The notes under the pieces: generated by a model | What the model was told of the DNA's origin: nothing | Databases searched by the model: none | Seen by the model: only the letters and a program-made list of their open reading frames with translations | Shown here: one piece after another, positions 17,901 through 27,419 of the stretch | Layout: each line of letters starts with the position of its first letter | Position numbering within the stretch: the first letter of the stretch is position 1 | Assembly (NCBI RefSeq): GCF_016820655.1 | Contig: NZ_WSFT01000053.1 | Coordinates: forward strand, 434,001 to 498,000 | Source: Anaeromonas frigoriresistens | GTDB taxonomy: Bacteria; Bacillota; Clostridia; Tissierellales; SIT17 | Length of the DNA stretch: 64,000 nt | Direction: 5' to 3' | Translations under genes and position numbers: made by a program

Positions 17901-20100
17901 TTTTTCTTCTCTCTTCAACTAATTTAGTAGCAACATGAACTCCTTTCGTCCCTCTTCCAAAGCCAGCATCCATACCACTTTCTACAGCTATTTCTGGTGA
18001 AACCTGAGTTCCTCCTGCTAAGATTGTTATCTTATCCCTTATACCTTTTTCTATAGCCAATTCATGAATTTTTCTCATGTTTTTATAGTGTACATCATCA
18101 TGACTTATTATTGTAGACATTAATATTGCATCGGCATTAAGTTCTATAGCTGCATCAATTAGTTTCTCTACAGGAACTGATGTACCTAGATAATTACATT
18201 CAATACCGTATTTTTCTATTCCACCGTGCTTAATATCTATTATTTCTCTAAGACCAACTGAATGTTCATCTTCTCCAACAGTACCTGCTACAATTGTCAT
18301 AGGATTTTTATCTATATCTTCTCTGATCTCATCATCAGTCATTATATTAGGTCTTGGAGGTATAACTAGCTCAGCAGTATCTATAGAGAATGCTACCTTA
18401 CCTTTTATTTCTACTCTAGTACCTTCAGATGTTTGCATAATTTCTTTATGGATAACTTCAACATCAACTAAGCCCATTTTTTTACCAATTTCTATAGCAG
18501 CGAACTCTGCAGTTCTTTCATCAGTTGGTAAGAAAAGAGTCGTTTGAACTATTCCGTCACCTTTCCATTCCATCTCAGGTTTGATCTTTGTTGATTCTCT
18601 AAATTCTTTAGTTTCTTCTAGTCTAACATTTACGTTATCATTTTCATCTAACTCATCAATATAAACTATTTTATCTGCATTCTTTAATGTATCTCCATCT
18701 ATAAGAGTTGATGGGTCATTAACTGCTGATTCATCGTATTGAGCTACGTTATTATATCCAAAGAAAGCTGTAACTGGTGCCATATAATCTTCATCTCTTT
18801 CATATACAGTACCTTCACCAATTCCTCCATCTATTTTTCTTGCAATACCATCTCCATTTCTTTCTGGATATTGCCCAGAATCTACAAAGAATCCATCTTC
18901 TACAGCTTTAAAATATCCTCCAGCTTCAATGATTTCTTCCATAAATAGTATAGATCTTTCTTTAAGTTCTCTTACTTTATCAGCAAGTTCTCCTTTATCT
19001 CTTTTAATTTCTACCATTTCAGTTAATCCATCCATACCAACTAATGCTTGTTTAGCTGTATCAGTACCTTCTATATTATATATATGCCACGGTACATTTC
19101 TTCCTTCATCAGGAGTTATAGTAGATTGAATTTCTGCTCTAGTTAATTTAGAAATCAATAAGTTTAAAGTATGGGTTACTGTAGCTTCTCTTGTAGATGA
19201 TCCCATATATTTCGTATTCTGTTGAGCTCTCATCTTATATTCTCTAAACAGTTCTCTTAAAGCTACTGCATAAGGTAAATCTAACCTCATACATGGTGCT
19301 GGAGGAGCTGTTGGTGGTACTGTTGATAATGCAATATTCTCTTTCTTCATTCCTGCTTTTACAGAGAATATTGAGTTTAGCGCGTGTTGTACCATTAATT
19401 CAGGCATAACTTTCCATGCTTCTCTAGCTGTTGCATTTGCATTATGTGCTCCATCTATCTGAGCTATTTCAGCCCAAGCCATTACCTTTTTAGCATTAGC
19501 AGCATCAACGAAAGATCTTATCATATTTATATTTCTATATAAAACATTATATTGAGGATCTTGATGAGCTCCATTTACTCCTTCTTCAGCATACATAACT
19601 GCTATCTCAGGACCTGCTACTCCACTTACATAAGAATGATAATTAATTGGTCTACCTACTTCATCCTCTATAATGTCCAATGCTTTTCTCTGTGCTCTAA
19701 CTTGCTTTCTAGTAATAGGTATACCACCTATTCCCTGAGGAGTGCCTTCTATAAGTCCATCAAAATGACTTTGTCCTGCAGTTCTTATAACCATAATATG
19801 ATCTGCTCCATGCCATGCTGCCATTCTCATTCTTCTAATATCATCTTCAAATCTTCCAGATGCTATTTCAGTAGTTATAACACTTGTTGGCTGTGGATCA
19901 ATATCATTAAAATAATGTGCTGATGGTAACGGTTGGCTTTGATCTAAGTTTTCAGCAGTATCATAATACTCAAATTGTCCTATCTTTCTTTTTTGGCCAG
20001 TACCTTTTCTCCATGTCCAACCTGTTCTTCTTGGTCTATATTTATCTAAGTCTTTTAATAGTTCTTTTATATCTAATTTTTCGTTTGGTTTAAGCTCCAT
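17890..20100 (-). CDS. oraE: D-ornithine 4,5-aminomutase, large subunit OraE
   Basis: 736 aa AdoCbl- and PLP-dependent subunit that moves the 5-amino group of D-ornithine to C4, giving 2,4-diaminopentanoate. The C-terminal B12 domain carries the DxHxxG motif (EDEHSVGLREI), with the base-off histidine, and then LNADAILMSTIISHDD. The N-terminal barrel begins RPRRTGWTWRKGTGQ. The start at 20100 is chosen because GGAGG sits 8 bases before this ATG, inside the end of oraS. The in-frame GTG at 20109 overlaps that ribosome site. Confidence 0.96.
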   Translation of the reverse strand: MELKPNEKLDIKELLKDLDKYRPRRTGWTWRKGTGQKRKIGQFEYYDTAENLDQSQPLPSAHYFNDIDPQPTSVITTEIASGRFEDDIRRMRMAAWHGADHIMVIRTAGQSHFDGLIEGTPQGIGGIPITRKQVRAQRKALDIIEDEVGRPINYHSYVSGVAGPEIAVMYAEEGVNGAHQDPQYNVLYRNINMIRSFVDAANAKKVMAWAEIAQIDGAHNANATAREAWKVMPELMVQHALNSIFSVKAGMKKENIALSTVPPTAPPAPCMRLDLPYAVALRELFREYKMRAQQNTKYMGSSTREATVTHTLNLLISKLTRAEIQSTITPDEGRNVPWHIYNIEGTDTAKQALVGMDGLTEMVEIKRDKGELADKVRELKERSILFMEEIIEAGGYFKAVEDGFFVDSGQYPERNGDGIARKIDGGIGEGTVYERDEDYMAPVTAFFGYNNVAQYDESAVNDPSTLIDGDTLKNADKIVYIDELDENDNVNVRLEETKEFRESTKIKPEMEWKGDGIVQTTLFLPTDERTAEFAAIEIGKKMGLVDVEVIHKEIMQTSEGTRVEIKGKVAFSIDTAELVIPPRPNIMTDDEIREDIDKNPMTIVAGTVGEDEHSVGLREIIDIKHGGIEKYGIECNYLGTSVPVEKLIDAAIELNADAILMSTIISHDDVHYKNMRKIHELAIEKGIRDKITILAGGTQVSPEIAVESGMDAGFGRGTKGVHVATKLVEERRKNEN

Positions 20101-20464
20101 GGTTGTCACCTCCAGAAAATATATTCATTGCTGCATCCCATAATTCACCATCTAATAGTTTTAGACCTGTTTCTCTAATACTTAAGTTATTATCTTTTGC
20201 AACTCTATATATTACATGTCCTACACCTTTTCCAATTAATCCTCTATCTATTGCCCCTTCAACTATTGCTTTTGCTTCTATACTAGAAAAACCCATTCTC
20301 ATAACTACTGATCTCTCTATTGAAGGACTAGTATTTTTTGAAGCTAAATCCACCATCGGATCTACTATTTTCTCTGCTAATTCCCAAAACTTTGCTTCTA
20401 ATTGTTCTTCTGTTAAGTCAGCTAAATGTTTTCTTCTTTGGGCGAAATCATCTGCTCTCTTCAT
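20090..20464 (-). CDS. oraS: D-ornithine 4,5-aminomutase, small subunit OraS
   Basis: 124 aa, matching the ~12-13 kDa small subunit. It is helical, with RADDFAQRRKHLADLTEEQL at the N-terminus and LLDGELWDAAMNIFSGGDNH at the end. It forms the heterotetramer with OraE. The stop codon lies inside the oraE start region (11-bp overlap), coupling synthesis of the two subunits. Confidence 0.95.
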   Translation of the reverse strand: MKRADDFAQRRKHLADLTEEQLEAKFWELAEKIVDPMVDLASKNTSPSIERSVVMRMGFSSIEAKAIVEGAIDRGLIGKGVGHVIYRVAKDNNLSIRETGLKLLDGELWDAAMNIFSGGDNHGA

Positions 20465-20478
20465 TTACGACACCTCCA

Positions 20479-21897
20479 TTAATATTTAACGTTTAATTCG
20501 TCTAGTACGCTCTTTACAAATTCTACACTCGACTTTGTGTCATTAGCTAAGAATTCTAAATCTATTTCTTTAACCTCTACACTTTCATTGTTACTAATAC
20601 AATTCTTAATATAGGATTTTTTGATTTTATTTAAGTCTAAGTCTCTAGCCTTAATATAACTAGGATCTTTTGGTAATATAATATTTTCTCCAGGTATTTC
20701 ATCTGTCGGGTTACCAACTTCTATTTTCACTCCATTTTCCTTTGCAAAGGAAAGTTGAGGTTGAATATGTTTACCTGCTCCAGTATATTCAGTTTCTTGA
20801 ACTACAATAATTTTATCTTCATCAAGTTCTTGAGCTAATGAAAACGCTGCAGCTAAAGAAGTATTACCAGCTGGGCCTCTTTCTAAACCTTCTAATTGTG
20901 CTAGAGCTTCTGTCATATAAAATACTTCCCCTTGATTAACTGTTACATATCTATCCATATATCTTAAAGGTCTAGCGGCAGATCTAGGAACATCTGATCT
21001 ATCTGGCCAAGTTGCAAAAGGAATGCCAAATCCAGTATGTCCTGTAGTAAAGGACTTTTTATTAAATTGAGTATCGCTAGCCATGTGAAGTCCCTTTAGA
21101 TTAACACTAGCACCTATCATCTCTACGTTTTCTGCTCCTGCCTTAATAAGCCCTCTAGCAGTACCAGTTAAATTCCCTCCTCCTGCATTAGTAGCAACTA
21201 CAACATCCGGATCTCTACCTTCTAATTCCCTAAATTGCATTGCTAATTCATAACCTAATGTTTCAACTCCAGCTATACCGAAAGGAGTATATAAAGATGC
21301 ATTAAAGTATCCAGTTTCTTCTAATAACTTTAGAAATGTATAGAATAGTTCAGGTCCTACGGTTAGTTGTAATACCTCCGCACCATAAGCTTCACATTTT
21401 CTTGCCTTTTCTACAATTTCAGGTTGTCCTACACCTCTTGAATCATAACATTCTTGTATAATAATACATTTAAGACCTAGCATTGCAGCTTGACTAGCTA
21501 CTGCTGCTCCGTAATTACCACTTGTAGCAGCTATAACTCCTTTGTATCCATTTTTCTTAGCATGGTATACACTAGTTGCAGCTCTTCTAGCTTTATAGCT
21601 TCCAGAAGGATTTGAGGCTTCATCCTTTATAAATATTCTTGCCCCTTTACCTTTTGGAGCAAACTTTCTAGCTAATTCTGTTATATTTTTCAATTCTAAA
21701 ATTGGAGTATTTCCAATCCCAGTTTCTTTTTGAGTCTTTTGAATCTCTTGAAGACTATAACCTGTTTTATGCATCATTTCGTCATAACCAAATGCAATAC
21801 CCTCTGACTCAAAGTTACCATAGTCAATACCTACAGCTTGTTTCATAATTTCATTTTTACGGCCCATAACCCCACTATAGCTCATATCTTTACTCAT
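20479..21897 (-). CDS. ortB: 2-amino-4-oxopentanoate thiolase, large PLP subunit OrtB
   Basis: 472 aa fold-type II PLP protein resembling threonine synthase. The PLP lysine is in NPSGSYKARRA (K102), and the glycine-rich phosphate loop is NAGGGNLTG. With OrtA it cleaves 2-amino-4-oxopentanoate with CoA to acetyl-CoA and alanine. The ATG at 21897 is preferred over an in-frame GTG at 21909, because AGAAGGTGG lies just upstream. It overlaps the end of ortA by 8 bp. Confidence 0.94.
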   Translation of the reverse strand: MSKDMSYSGVMGRKNEIMKQAVGIDYGNFESEGIAFGYDEMMHKTGYSLQEIQKTQKETGIGNTPILELKNITELARKFAPKGKGARIFIKDEASNPSGSYKARRAATSVYHAKKNGYKGVIAATSGNYGAAVASQAAMLGLKCIIIQECYDSRGVGQPEIVEKARKCEAYGAEVLQLTVGPELFYTFLKLLEETGYFNASLYTPFGIAGVETLGYELAMQFRELEGRDPDVVVATNAGGGNLTGTARGLIKAGAENVEMIGASVNLKGLHMASDTQFNKKSFTTGHTGFGIPFATWPDRSDVPRSAARPLRYMDRYVTVNQGEVFYMTEALAQLEGLERGPAGNTSLAAAFSLAQELDEDKIIVVQETEYTGAGKHIQPQLSFAKENGVKIEVGNPTDEIPGENIILPKDPSYIKARDLDLNKIKKSYIKNCISNNESVEVKEIDLEFLANDTKSSVEFVKSVLDELNVKY

Positions 21898-22204
21898 CTT
21901 TAGCACCACCTTCTAAAAGGCTTCTCAATTGTCTACCTACATACAATAGCTCTGGAACACATTTTCCATAACTATGGTCATAATAAGGATTGATTTCTAA
22001 TAATTTCCCTTTAATTTTTCTTCCTATATATGTTTCAACTTCTACCACATCACCAATTTCAGCTTCCTCATTAATTAAAAAACCTTTATCCCACATTTCA
22101 AGGGGCACTTTTTTAGTGTCTTCAGGAACTTGAGGAGCTCTTTCAGATGGCTCTAATATTACATTATATATTCTTACCCAGTCTCCTTTTTTTGCACAAC
22201 TCAT
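21890..22204 (-). CDS. ortA: 2-amino-4-oxopentanoate thiolase, small subunit OrtA
   Basis: 104 aa partner of OrtB, about the size of known OrtA proteins. It starts MSCAKKGDWVRIYNVILEP and contains KRKI-like basic strands and DHSYGKCVPELLYVGRQL. No catalytic motif can be assigned by eye. It lies 8 bases after the ord stop, and its end overlaps ortB. Confidence 0.93.
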   Translation of the reverse strand: MSCAKKGDWVRIYNVILEPSERAPQVPEDTKKVPLEMWDKGFLINEEAEIGDVVEVETYIGRKIKGKLLEINPYYDHSYGKCVPELLYVGRQLRSLLEGGAKDE

Positions 22205-22212
22205 ATTTATCC

Positions 22213-23256
22213 CTACTTTCTAATTAAATCTCTCATATCTCCCATAATTGCTCTTGGTACTGGTAGATCTATCATAGTTTTAAGTCCAGCTGGTGCATTT
22301 ATAACATGAGGTATCATATTTACACACATTGCAATAGTACCTAAACCACCTTCAACCTCTGGTTTAATTGACATATTTACTTCTGGTGTTCCTTTGATTC
22401 TTATATAATCCCCTGTATGAGTACCTTCCATCTCAGGCTCTATTTGTTGTGGATGTTTCATATCTATCTTAACTTCACCATCAACATATCCTTGCCCAGT
22501 CATATTAACACCTGCTACATTACCTGCTTTAGCAAATCCATAAGGAGATTTTCTATCTATACTAGTTACAATTGGTTTCATTTGTTGATCTAATTTCTCA
22601 ACATTCCATCCTATTGCATCTCCAATCATTTTTATAGATTCAGCAAAACCAACATGTCCTGCTAATGAACCATCTTCAACACCTTTTTCAAACTCTTCTA
22701 CAGTTATACCTACACCTTGTTCTTCCATAACTGCTTCACCAAATGGAGATAAGCTATTTACTCTTTCTGCCTCTATATGCTCAACTTCAGTCATACATCC
22801 TGTTAGACAAACAACCAATAAGTCCATAATTAATCCTGGGTTTATTCCAGTACCTAATACAGACACTCCATTAGCTTTTGCAATCTCGTTAAGTTCTTTT
22901 GCTAGTTCTGGATCTTGAGCTTTAGGATAAGCCATTTCCTCTGCTGTTGAAATTATATTTATCTTATTTTCTAATAATAACTTTAACTTAGGAAAGGTTT
23001 TCCTTGTGAAAGAATCTGTAGCAACTAATGCTATATCAGGCTTCATATTGATTACGTCATCTATTTCTGGAGTTATTTTAACCTCTGGACTATCTCCTTT
23101 TTCAACATTTAAAACTTCAAATATACTTTTATTTACTCTAGTATCATGTCTATCACATACACCTACTATTTCAACACCCTTCTTCTTTAATAACATTTTA
23201 GCCATTCCACTTCCCATAGCTCCAAATCCCCATATACCTACTTTAATATTTTCCAT
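22213..23256 (-). CDS. ord: 2,4-diaminopentanoate dehydrogenase
   Basis: 347 aa oxidoreductase with an N-terminal Rossmann motif VGIWGFGAMGSGMAKML, related to dihydrodipicolinate-reductase-like folds. It oxidatively deaminates 2,4-diaminopentanoate at C4 to 2-amino-4-oxopentanoate with NAD(P)+. It is first in the operon ord-ortA-ortB-oraS-oraE-mutL-like-orr, the arrangement known from ornithine-fermenting Clostridia. A sigma-54 promoter sits 45-60 bases before its start. GGAGG lies 8 bases before the ATG. Confidence 0.95.
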   Translation of the reverse strand: MENIKVGIWGFGAMGSGMAKMLLKKKGVEIVGVCDRHDTRVNKSIFEVLNVEKGDSPEVKITPEIDDVINMKPDIALVATDSFTRKTFPKLKLLLENKINIISTAEEMAYPKAQDPELAKELNEIAKANGVSVLGTGINPGLIMDLLVVCLTGCMTEVEHIEAERVNSLSPFGEAVMEEQGVGITVEEFEKGVEDGSLAGHVGFAESIKMIGDAIGWNVEKLDQQMKPIVTSIDRKSPYGFAKAGNVAGVNMTGQGYVDGEVKIDMKHPQQIEPEMEGTHTGDYIRIKGTPEVNMSIKPEVEGGLGTIAMCVNMIPHVINAPAGLKTMIDLPVPRAIMGDMRDLIRK

Positions 23257-23300
23257 TAAAAAGCACCTCCAAAATTTATATTATTCACACCCATATTTAA

Positions 23301-23316
23301 TGCAAATAGCTTGCCA
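23301..23316 (-). promoter_or_regulatory. Sigma-54 (-24/-12) promoter of the ornithine operon
   Basis: Minus-strand TGGCAAG-N4-TTGCA (23301-23316) has the invariant GG and GC exactly 10 bp apart, close to the TGGCAC-N5-TTGCA consensus. It lies 45 bases upstream of the ord ATG and directly downstream of a gene for a sigma-54 activator. Confidence 0.88.
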
Positions 23317-23407
23317 AGTTTCCAATTTGTCAGAATATTATAGGAATTGGCTTAATTACAACTACTTAAGTTTATACATTTTATGTATAATTATATAAAA
23401 TACACAA

Positions 23408-23453
23408 AACCGCAAAAAAATTTGCGGTTATTTATGCAAATTTTTTTGCGGTT
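23408..23453. repeat. 18-bp-arm inverted repeat: terminator of the activator gene and/or its binding site
   Basis: The arm at 23408-23425 pairs perfectly with 23436-23453. Inside it are two CCGCAAA...TTTGCGG-type dyads (23408-23429 and about 23435-23453). It starts at the activator's stop codon and lies 90-140 bp upstream of the -24/-12 promoter. That position fits either a terminator or enhancer sites for the sigma-54 activator. Confidence 0.6.
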
Positions 23454-24858
23454 ATATTATTTCATATTTTTTTAACTTATGTTGTAAAGTTTGTCTTTTT
23501 ATATTGAGACCTCTAGCTGTAGCAGATATATTATAATTCCATTTTATTAGTTCATCTTTAATAATGCTTTTTTCAATCATAGATAATGTATCATTCAAAG
23601 ATTCACCCTTATTGATATTCATAATGTCTTTCTGTATTTCTTTATTGACTGAATTAAAGTCTTTTATATAATCTGGAAAATGTTCAAGCTGCAATACATG
23701 TTCATCCGTTGCTATGAAGTTCATTGCTCCTTCAATCATGTTCTCTAATTCTCTTACATTTCCTGGCCAGTTATAGTTATTAAATAATTGTTTAACATCT
23801 CTAGAAATCATCCATACATCTTTATCTAACCTTCTATTATATTTTCTTATAAAAGCCTCCACTAACAAATTTAAATCTCCAATTCTCTCCCTTAATGTAG
23901 GTATATTTACATATATAACATTTAGTCTATAGTATAAATCCTTTCTTAATCTTCCATTTTCTATTGCTTCTTTAGGCGATTCATTGGTAGTTGCAATAAT
24001 TTTCACATCTACTGGAATATCCTTAAGGCCTCCAACCCTTCTAATATAACCTTCTTGGAGCACTCTTAATAATTTAGACTGTAATGTCATACCCATTGAG
24101 TTTATCTCATCTAATAGAAGCGTGCCCCCATTAGCTTGTTCAAACAATCCTGGTCTATCAATTGCTCCTGTAAACCCACCTTTTACAGTTCCAAATAGAA
24201 TACCTTCTAAGAGTTGTTCTGGTAAAGCTGCACAATTTTGGGCTACAAAGGGGTATTTTTTTCTTGAGCCCGAATAATGTATGCTTTGTGCAAATAATTC
24301 TTTTCCTGTGCCTGTTTCACCATATATCAATACACTAGATGAAGAATTAGAGGCTTTTTTTGCTATATTAATTGCTTTTTTAAAGTTATCCGTTTTTCCG
24401 ATAATATTATCAAAAGTATATTGTTTGCTTTTCACATTAACTTTGTCCACACTTTTATTGTTTAATTCACTTCTTAATTCTAATAATTCTTCGGAAAGCT
24501 TTTTTATCTTCGTAACATCCCTACCGATCTCAACCGCACCTATTAAGTCCTCTTTATAGAAAATTGGTATTGTAGTATTAACAGAAGATATCTTCTCTCC
24601 TTTATAGTTTAAATATGTTTGTCCTCTATTTATAATGGCTCTTCCAGTTTTCATTACAGTAAATAATGTACTAGACTCTTCATCTAGAGATGGAAAAATC
24701 TCTAGTAATTGTTTACCTATAATATTTTTCCTTTCAATTCCTTCTAATTGTTCCATGGCCTCATTATATATTATTGTTTTTCCTTCTTTATCTATTACAT
24801 GAATACCTTCATCTAAATACTGCAAAATATTGGGCAGTATTAAGCTTTCAATTTTCAT
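23452..24858 (-). CDS. PAS-domain sigma-54-dependent activator of ornithine fermentation (RocR-like)
   Basis: 468 aa. A PAS domain at about 10-115 could sense a ligand. The AAA+ domain at about 145-380 has Walker A YGETGTGKELF (about 179-189), the sigma-54 contact loop as GGFTGA (227-232) instead of the usual GAFTGA, and Walker B GGTLLLDEIN (244-253). A Fis-type HTH (SATARGLNIKRQTLQHKL) ends the protein. The organisation and AAA+ sequence resemble RocR. Being directly upstream of a -24/-12 promoter, it is the probable activator of the ord operon; ornithine or a breakdown product is the likely but unproven signal. Confidence 0.88.
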   Translation of the reverse strand: MKIESLILPNILQYLDEGIHVIDKEGKTIIYNEAMEQLEGIERKNIIGKQLLEIFPSLDEESSTLFTVMKTGRAIINRGQTYLNYKGEKISSVNTTIPIFYKEDLIGAVEIGRDVTKIKKLSEELLELRSELNNKSVDKVNVKSKQYTFDNIIGKTDNFKKAINIAKKASNSSSSVLIYGETGTGKELFAQSIHYSGSRKKYPFVAQNCAALPEQLLEGILFGTVKGGFTGAIDRPGLFEQANGGTLLLDEINSMGMTLQSKLLRVLQEGYIRRVGGLKDIPVDVKIIATTNESPKEAIENGRLRKDLYYRLNVIYVNIPTLRERIGDLNLLVEAFIRKYNRRLDKDVWMISRDVKQLFNNYNWPGNVRELENMIEGAMNFIATDEHVLQLEHFPDYIKDFNSVNKEIQKDIMNINKGESLNDTLSMIEKSIIKDELIKWNYNISATARGLNIKRQTLQHKLKKYEII

Positions 24859-24919
24859 TCAGCATCATCCTTTTATTATTCTAATATCATTATATAAAAA
24901 ATATTAGTTTTTTTAAACC

Positions 24920-24954
24920 AAATAAAAGGATACCATAAAAGGTACCCCTTTATT
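24920..24954 (-). terminator. Terminator of phoR
   Basis: Imperfect stem pairing AAATAAAAGGATACC (24920-24934) with GGTACCCCTTTATTT (about 24941-24955); a TTTTATTT tail follows on minus. It overlaps the phoR stop. Confidence 0.75.
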
Positions 24955-26710
24955 TTTCTTCAATTGGTATAGCTACTTTGAATTCCGTTCCTTCATTTAT
25001 TTTACTCTTTACTTTAATACTTCCTTTGAATGCAATAACAATATGTTTTACTATAGCTAATCCTAATCCTGTACCCCCTACTCTTCTAGAACGAGCTTTA
25101 TCAACTCTATAAAATCTCTCAAACAATCTCTCAATATGTTCTTTTTCAATTCCAATTCCAGTATCTTTTATTTTTATTATTAATTCACTATCTATGGTAT
25201 AGGCTATAATCGTTACCTTTCCATTTTCAGTTGTATATTTAATGGCATTATCCACTAAATTAATCATCATTTGTTTAAACCAACCTCTATTTCCATAAAC
25301 ACTAGGCAAGTTTCCATTAATCTTGTTTACTATTTCTATATTTTTCTTTTTGGCTAATTCTGATAGAAAATCAACAACTTCATTAATTGCATTATTAACA
25401 TTTATATCTTCTTCATTAAGTATATTTTTATTATTTTCTATATCTGATAAAACTAACAAATCTTGTATTAATGAGTTTAGTCTGGATGCTTCTATATCAA
25501 TGATATTTAAAAACTTATCTCTTAATTCAATATTGTTAGCTGCACCCGCTTTTAGAGTTTCGACGAATCCTTTTATTGATGTAAGAGGAGTTTTTAATTC
25601 ATGGCTTACATTAGCTACAAAATCTTTTCTCATTCTTTCTAATCTTCTCATTTCCGTTACATCCTGTAGTATTATAAGAACACCAATTTTTCTATTAGGA
25701 TCATTTGCAAGTTTTATTGGATTAGTATAAACTCTCATAACTCTTGTTATAGGGTAATTTATCTCTATTTCTATATTACTTTCCATATTATCATGTAATA
25801 AATTTTCTATATCATCGTCCAATTTATTATTTCTAATAACCTCTAGTAAAGATTTTCCTTTTACTTCATTCTCTTTAATCTCAAACATTTTTTCTGCAGT
25901 AGGATTAATAAACATTATTTTTTTATAATTATCCAAAGCTATAACTCCATTTATCATACTCTTTAATATGGCTTTTAAATTGGTATTACTATTGCTTAAT
26001 TCTTGTATATTTGCTCTTAACTCCGTACTCATAATATTAAAGTTTTCAGCTAATAAACCTAATTCATCATCACTTTGAAAATACACTTTTTCACCATAAT
26101 TACCTTGAGTAATACTTTTTGTGGCTTTTGAAAGTTCTTCTATTGGATAAGTTACCCTATTTATATATCTTACTGCTAATATTATAGCAATAAAAAGTCC
26201 TGCTAAAGCAGATATGAAAATGTTTCTAACAAGATTTCTTGTATATTCTGCTATATCCTTTAATGGGACAGCTAATCTTATAACAGCAAGGCTTGAATTA
26301 TTATCTTTAAATGGAACCGCCACATAATACATGTTTTTATCCAGTGATTTGCTATATCTCTGACTTACTCCAATTTTATCCTTATAAGCTTTTGATATTT
26401 CTGGTCTATCTTTATGATTTTCTAATAAATCAATATTTATATCAGAATCTCCTATCACTTCACCTTCTTTGTTAATAAATGAAATTCTAGCTCCTATTTC
26501 CTTGGAGTAAGTATCTGCAAAAATATTTAAATCATCATCCTCAATATTTTGAGATTTAAGAAACTGGCTTATTAGTCTCGAATTAGATTCTAATTGTTCT
26601 TCAACACTATTTATATAATTAAGTCTTACTAAACTAAGGGATAAAGATCCTGTAGTTATCACTCCGATCAAGATTAATATAGAAAATATAATAAATATTC
26701 TTTTCTTCAT
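24950..26710 (-). CDS. phoR: Phosphate-regulon-type sensor histidine kinase
   Basis: 586 aa. Membrane helices lie at about 4-27 and 163-183 with an extracytoplasmic loop of about 135 residues. A HAMP domain, a PAS domain (about 245-350), HisKA (NVSHELKTPLTSIKGFVETL) and HATPase (DTGIGIEKEHIERLFERFYR, then GTGLGLAIVKH) follow. This is the architecture of PhoR/WalK kinases. It lies 11 bases after phoP. The pst operon 27 kb away carries PhoP-type boxes, which supports a phosphate role, although WalK-like kinases look similar. Confidence 0.85.
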   Translation of the reverse strand: MKKRIFIIFSILILIGVITTGSLSLSLVRLNYINSVEEQLESNSRLISQFLKSQNIEDDDLNIFADTYSKEIGARISFINKEGEVIGDSDINIDLLENHKDRPEISKAYKDKIGVSQRYSKSLDKNMYYVAVPFKDNNSSLAVIRLAVPLKDIAEYTRNLVRNIFISALAGLFIAIILAVRYINRVTYPIEELSKATKSITQGNYGEKVYFQSDDELGLLAENFNIMSTELRANIQELSNSNTNLKAILKSMINGVIALDNYKKIMFINPTAEKMFEIKENEVKGKSLLEVIRNNKLDDDIENLLHDNMESNIEIEINYPITRVMRVYTNPIKLANDPNRKIGVLIILQDVTEMRRLERMRKDFVANVSHELKTPLTSIKGFVETLKAGAANNIELRDKFLNIIDIEASRLNSLIQDLLVLSDIENNKNILNEEDINVNNAINEVVDFLSELAKKKNIEIVNKINGNLPSVYGNRGWFKQMMINLVDNAIKYTTENGKVTIIAYTIDSELIIKIKDTGIGIEKEHIERLFERFYRVDKARSRRVGGTGLGLAIVKHIVIAFKGSIKVKSKINEGTEFKVAIPIEEK

Positions 26711-26721
26711 TTTATTGCCCC

Positions 26722-27408
26722 TTATTTTACCTTATATCCTACACCTCTAATAGTCTCTATTAAATGATTCGTATCATTAAGCTTTTTTCTCAGATGTCTA
26801 ATGTGAACATCAACAGTTCGTGTTTCACCATAAAAATCATATCCCCATATTTTATCTAAAAGGTAATTTCTTGATAGAACTTTCCCTCTATTTTCTGCCA
26901 ATACCTTTAATAATTCAAATTCTTTTAGAGTAAGTTCTTTAACTTCATTATCTATGCTCACCTCGTGACTTTCTATATCTATAATAATATTATCAATTTT
27001 TATTATATGGGCTTCTTCTTCAACTTGAATATTACTAGATCTTCTTAATACAGCTTTAATTCTTGCAACTAACTCTCTAATCCCAAAAGGCTTTGTAATA
27101 TAGTCATCTGCTCCCAATTCAAGGCCTATTACTTTATCAGTTTCTTCTCCTTTAGCGGTTAACATTATGACTGGAATATCCTCTGTATCTTTATTTCTTT
27201 TTAGTTTCTTACAAACTTCCATCCCGTCCAAAATGGGAAGCATTATATCTAATAATATTAAATCTGGAGTTTCTTCTAAAGCTTTCTTATAAGCTTCATT
27301 ACCATCAAATGCTGTAATTATCTCATACCCATTACTCTCTAAATTATACTTAATAAGCTCCACTATATGTTCTTCATCATCTACAACAAGTATTTTCCCG
27401 TAACTCAT
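26722..27408 (-). CDS. phoP: OmpR-family response regulator, PhoP/PhoB-like
   Basis: 228 aa. The receiver domain has VVDDEEHIVELIKY (acidic pocket), LILLDIMLP (phospho-Asp), LTAKGEE and YITKPFG (conserved Lys). The C-terminal winged helix ends WGYDFYGETRTVDVHIRHLR. It is followed by its kinase and preceded by pgeF with only an 11-base gap, so phoPR is probably transcribed from upstream. It probably binds the TTAACA-type repeats before pstS and pstC. Confidence 0.87.
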   Translation of the reverse strand: MSYGKILVVDDEEHIVELIKYNLESNGYEIITAFDGNEAYKKALEETPDLILLDIMLPILDGMEVCKKLKRNKDTEDIPVIMLTAKGEETDKVIGLELGADDYITKPFGIRELVARIKAVLRRSSNIQVEEEAHIIKIDNIIIDIESHEVSIDNEVKELTLKEFELLKVLAENRGKVLSRNYLLDKIWGYDFYGETRTVDVHIRHLRKKLNDTNHLIETIRGVGYKVK

Positions 27409-27419
27409 ATCTGATCCTC

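Noticed and set aside
17890-17918. TTG start at 17918 for the mutL-like gene
   Set aside because: The ATG at 17900 has a purine-rich ribosome site and gives the family's normal start MKTNILVAEIGS.
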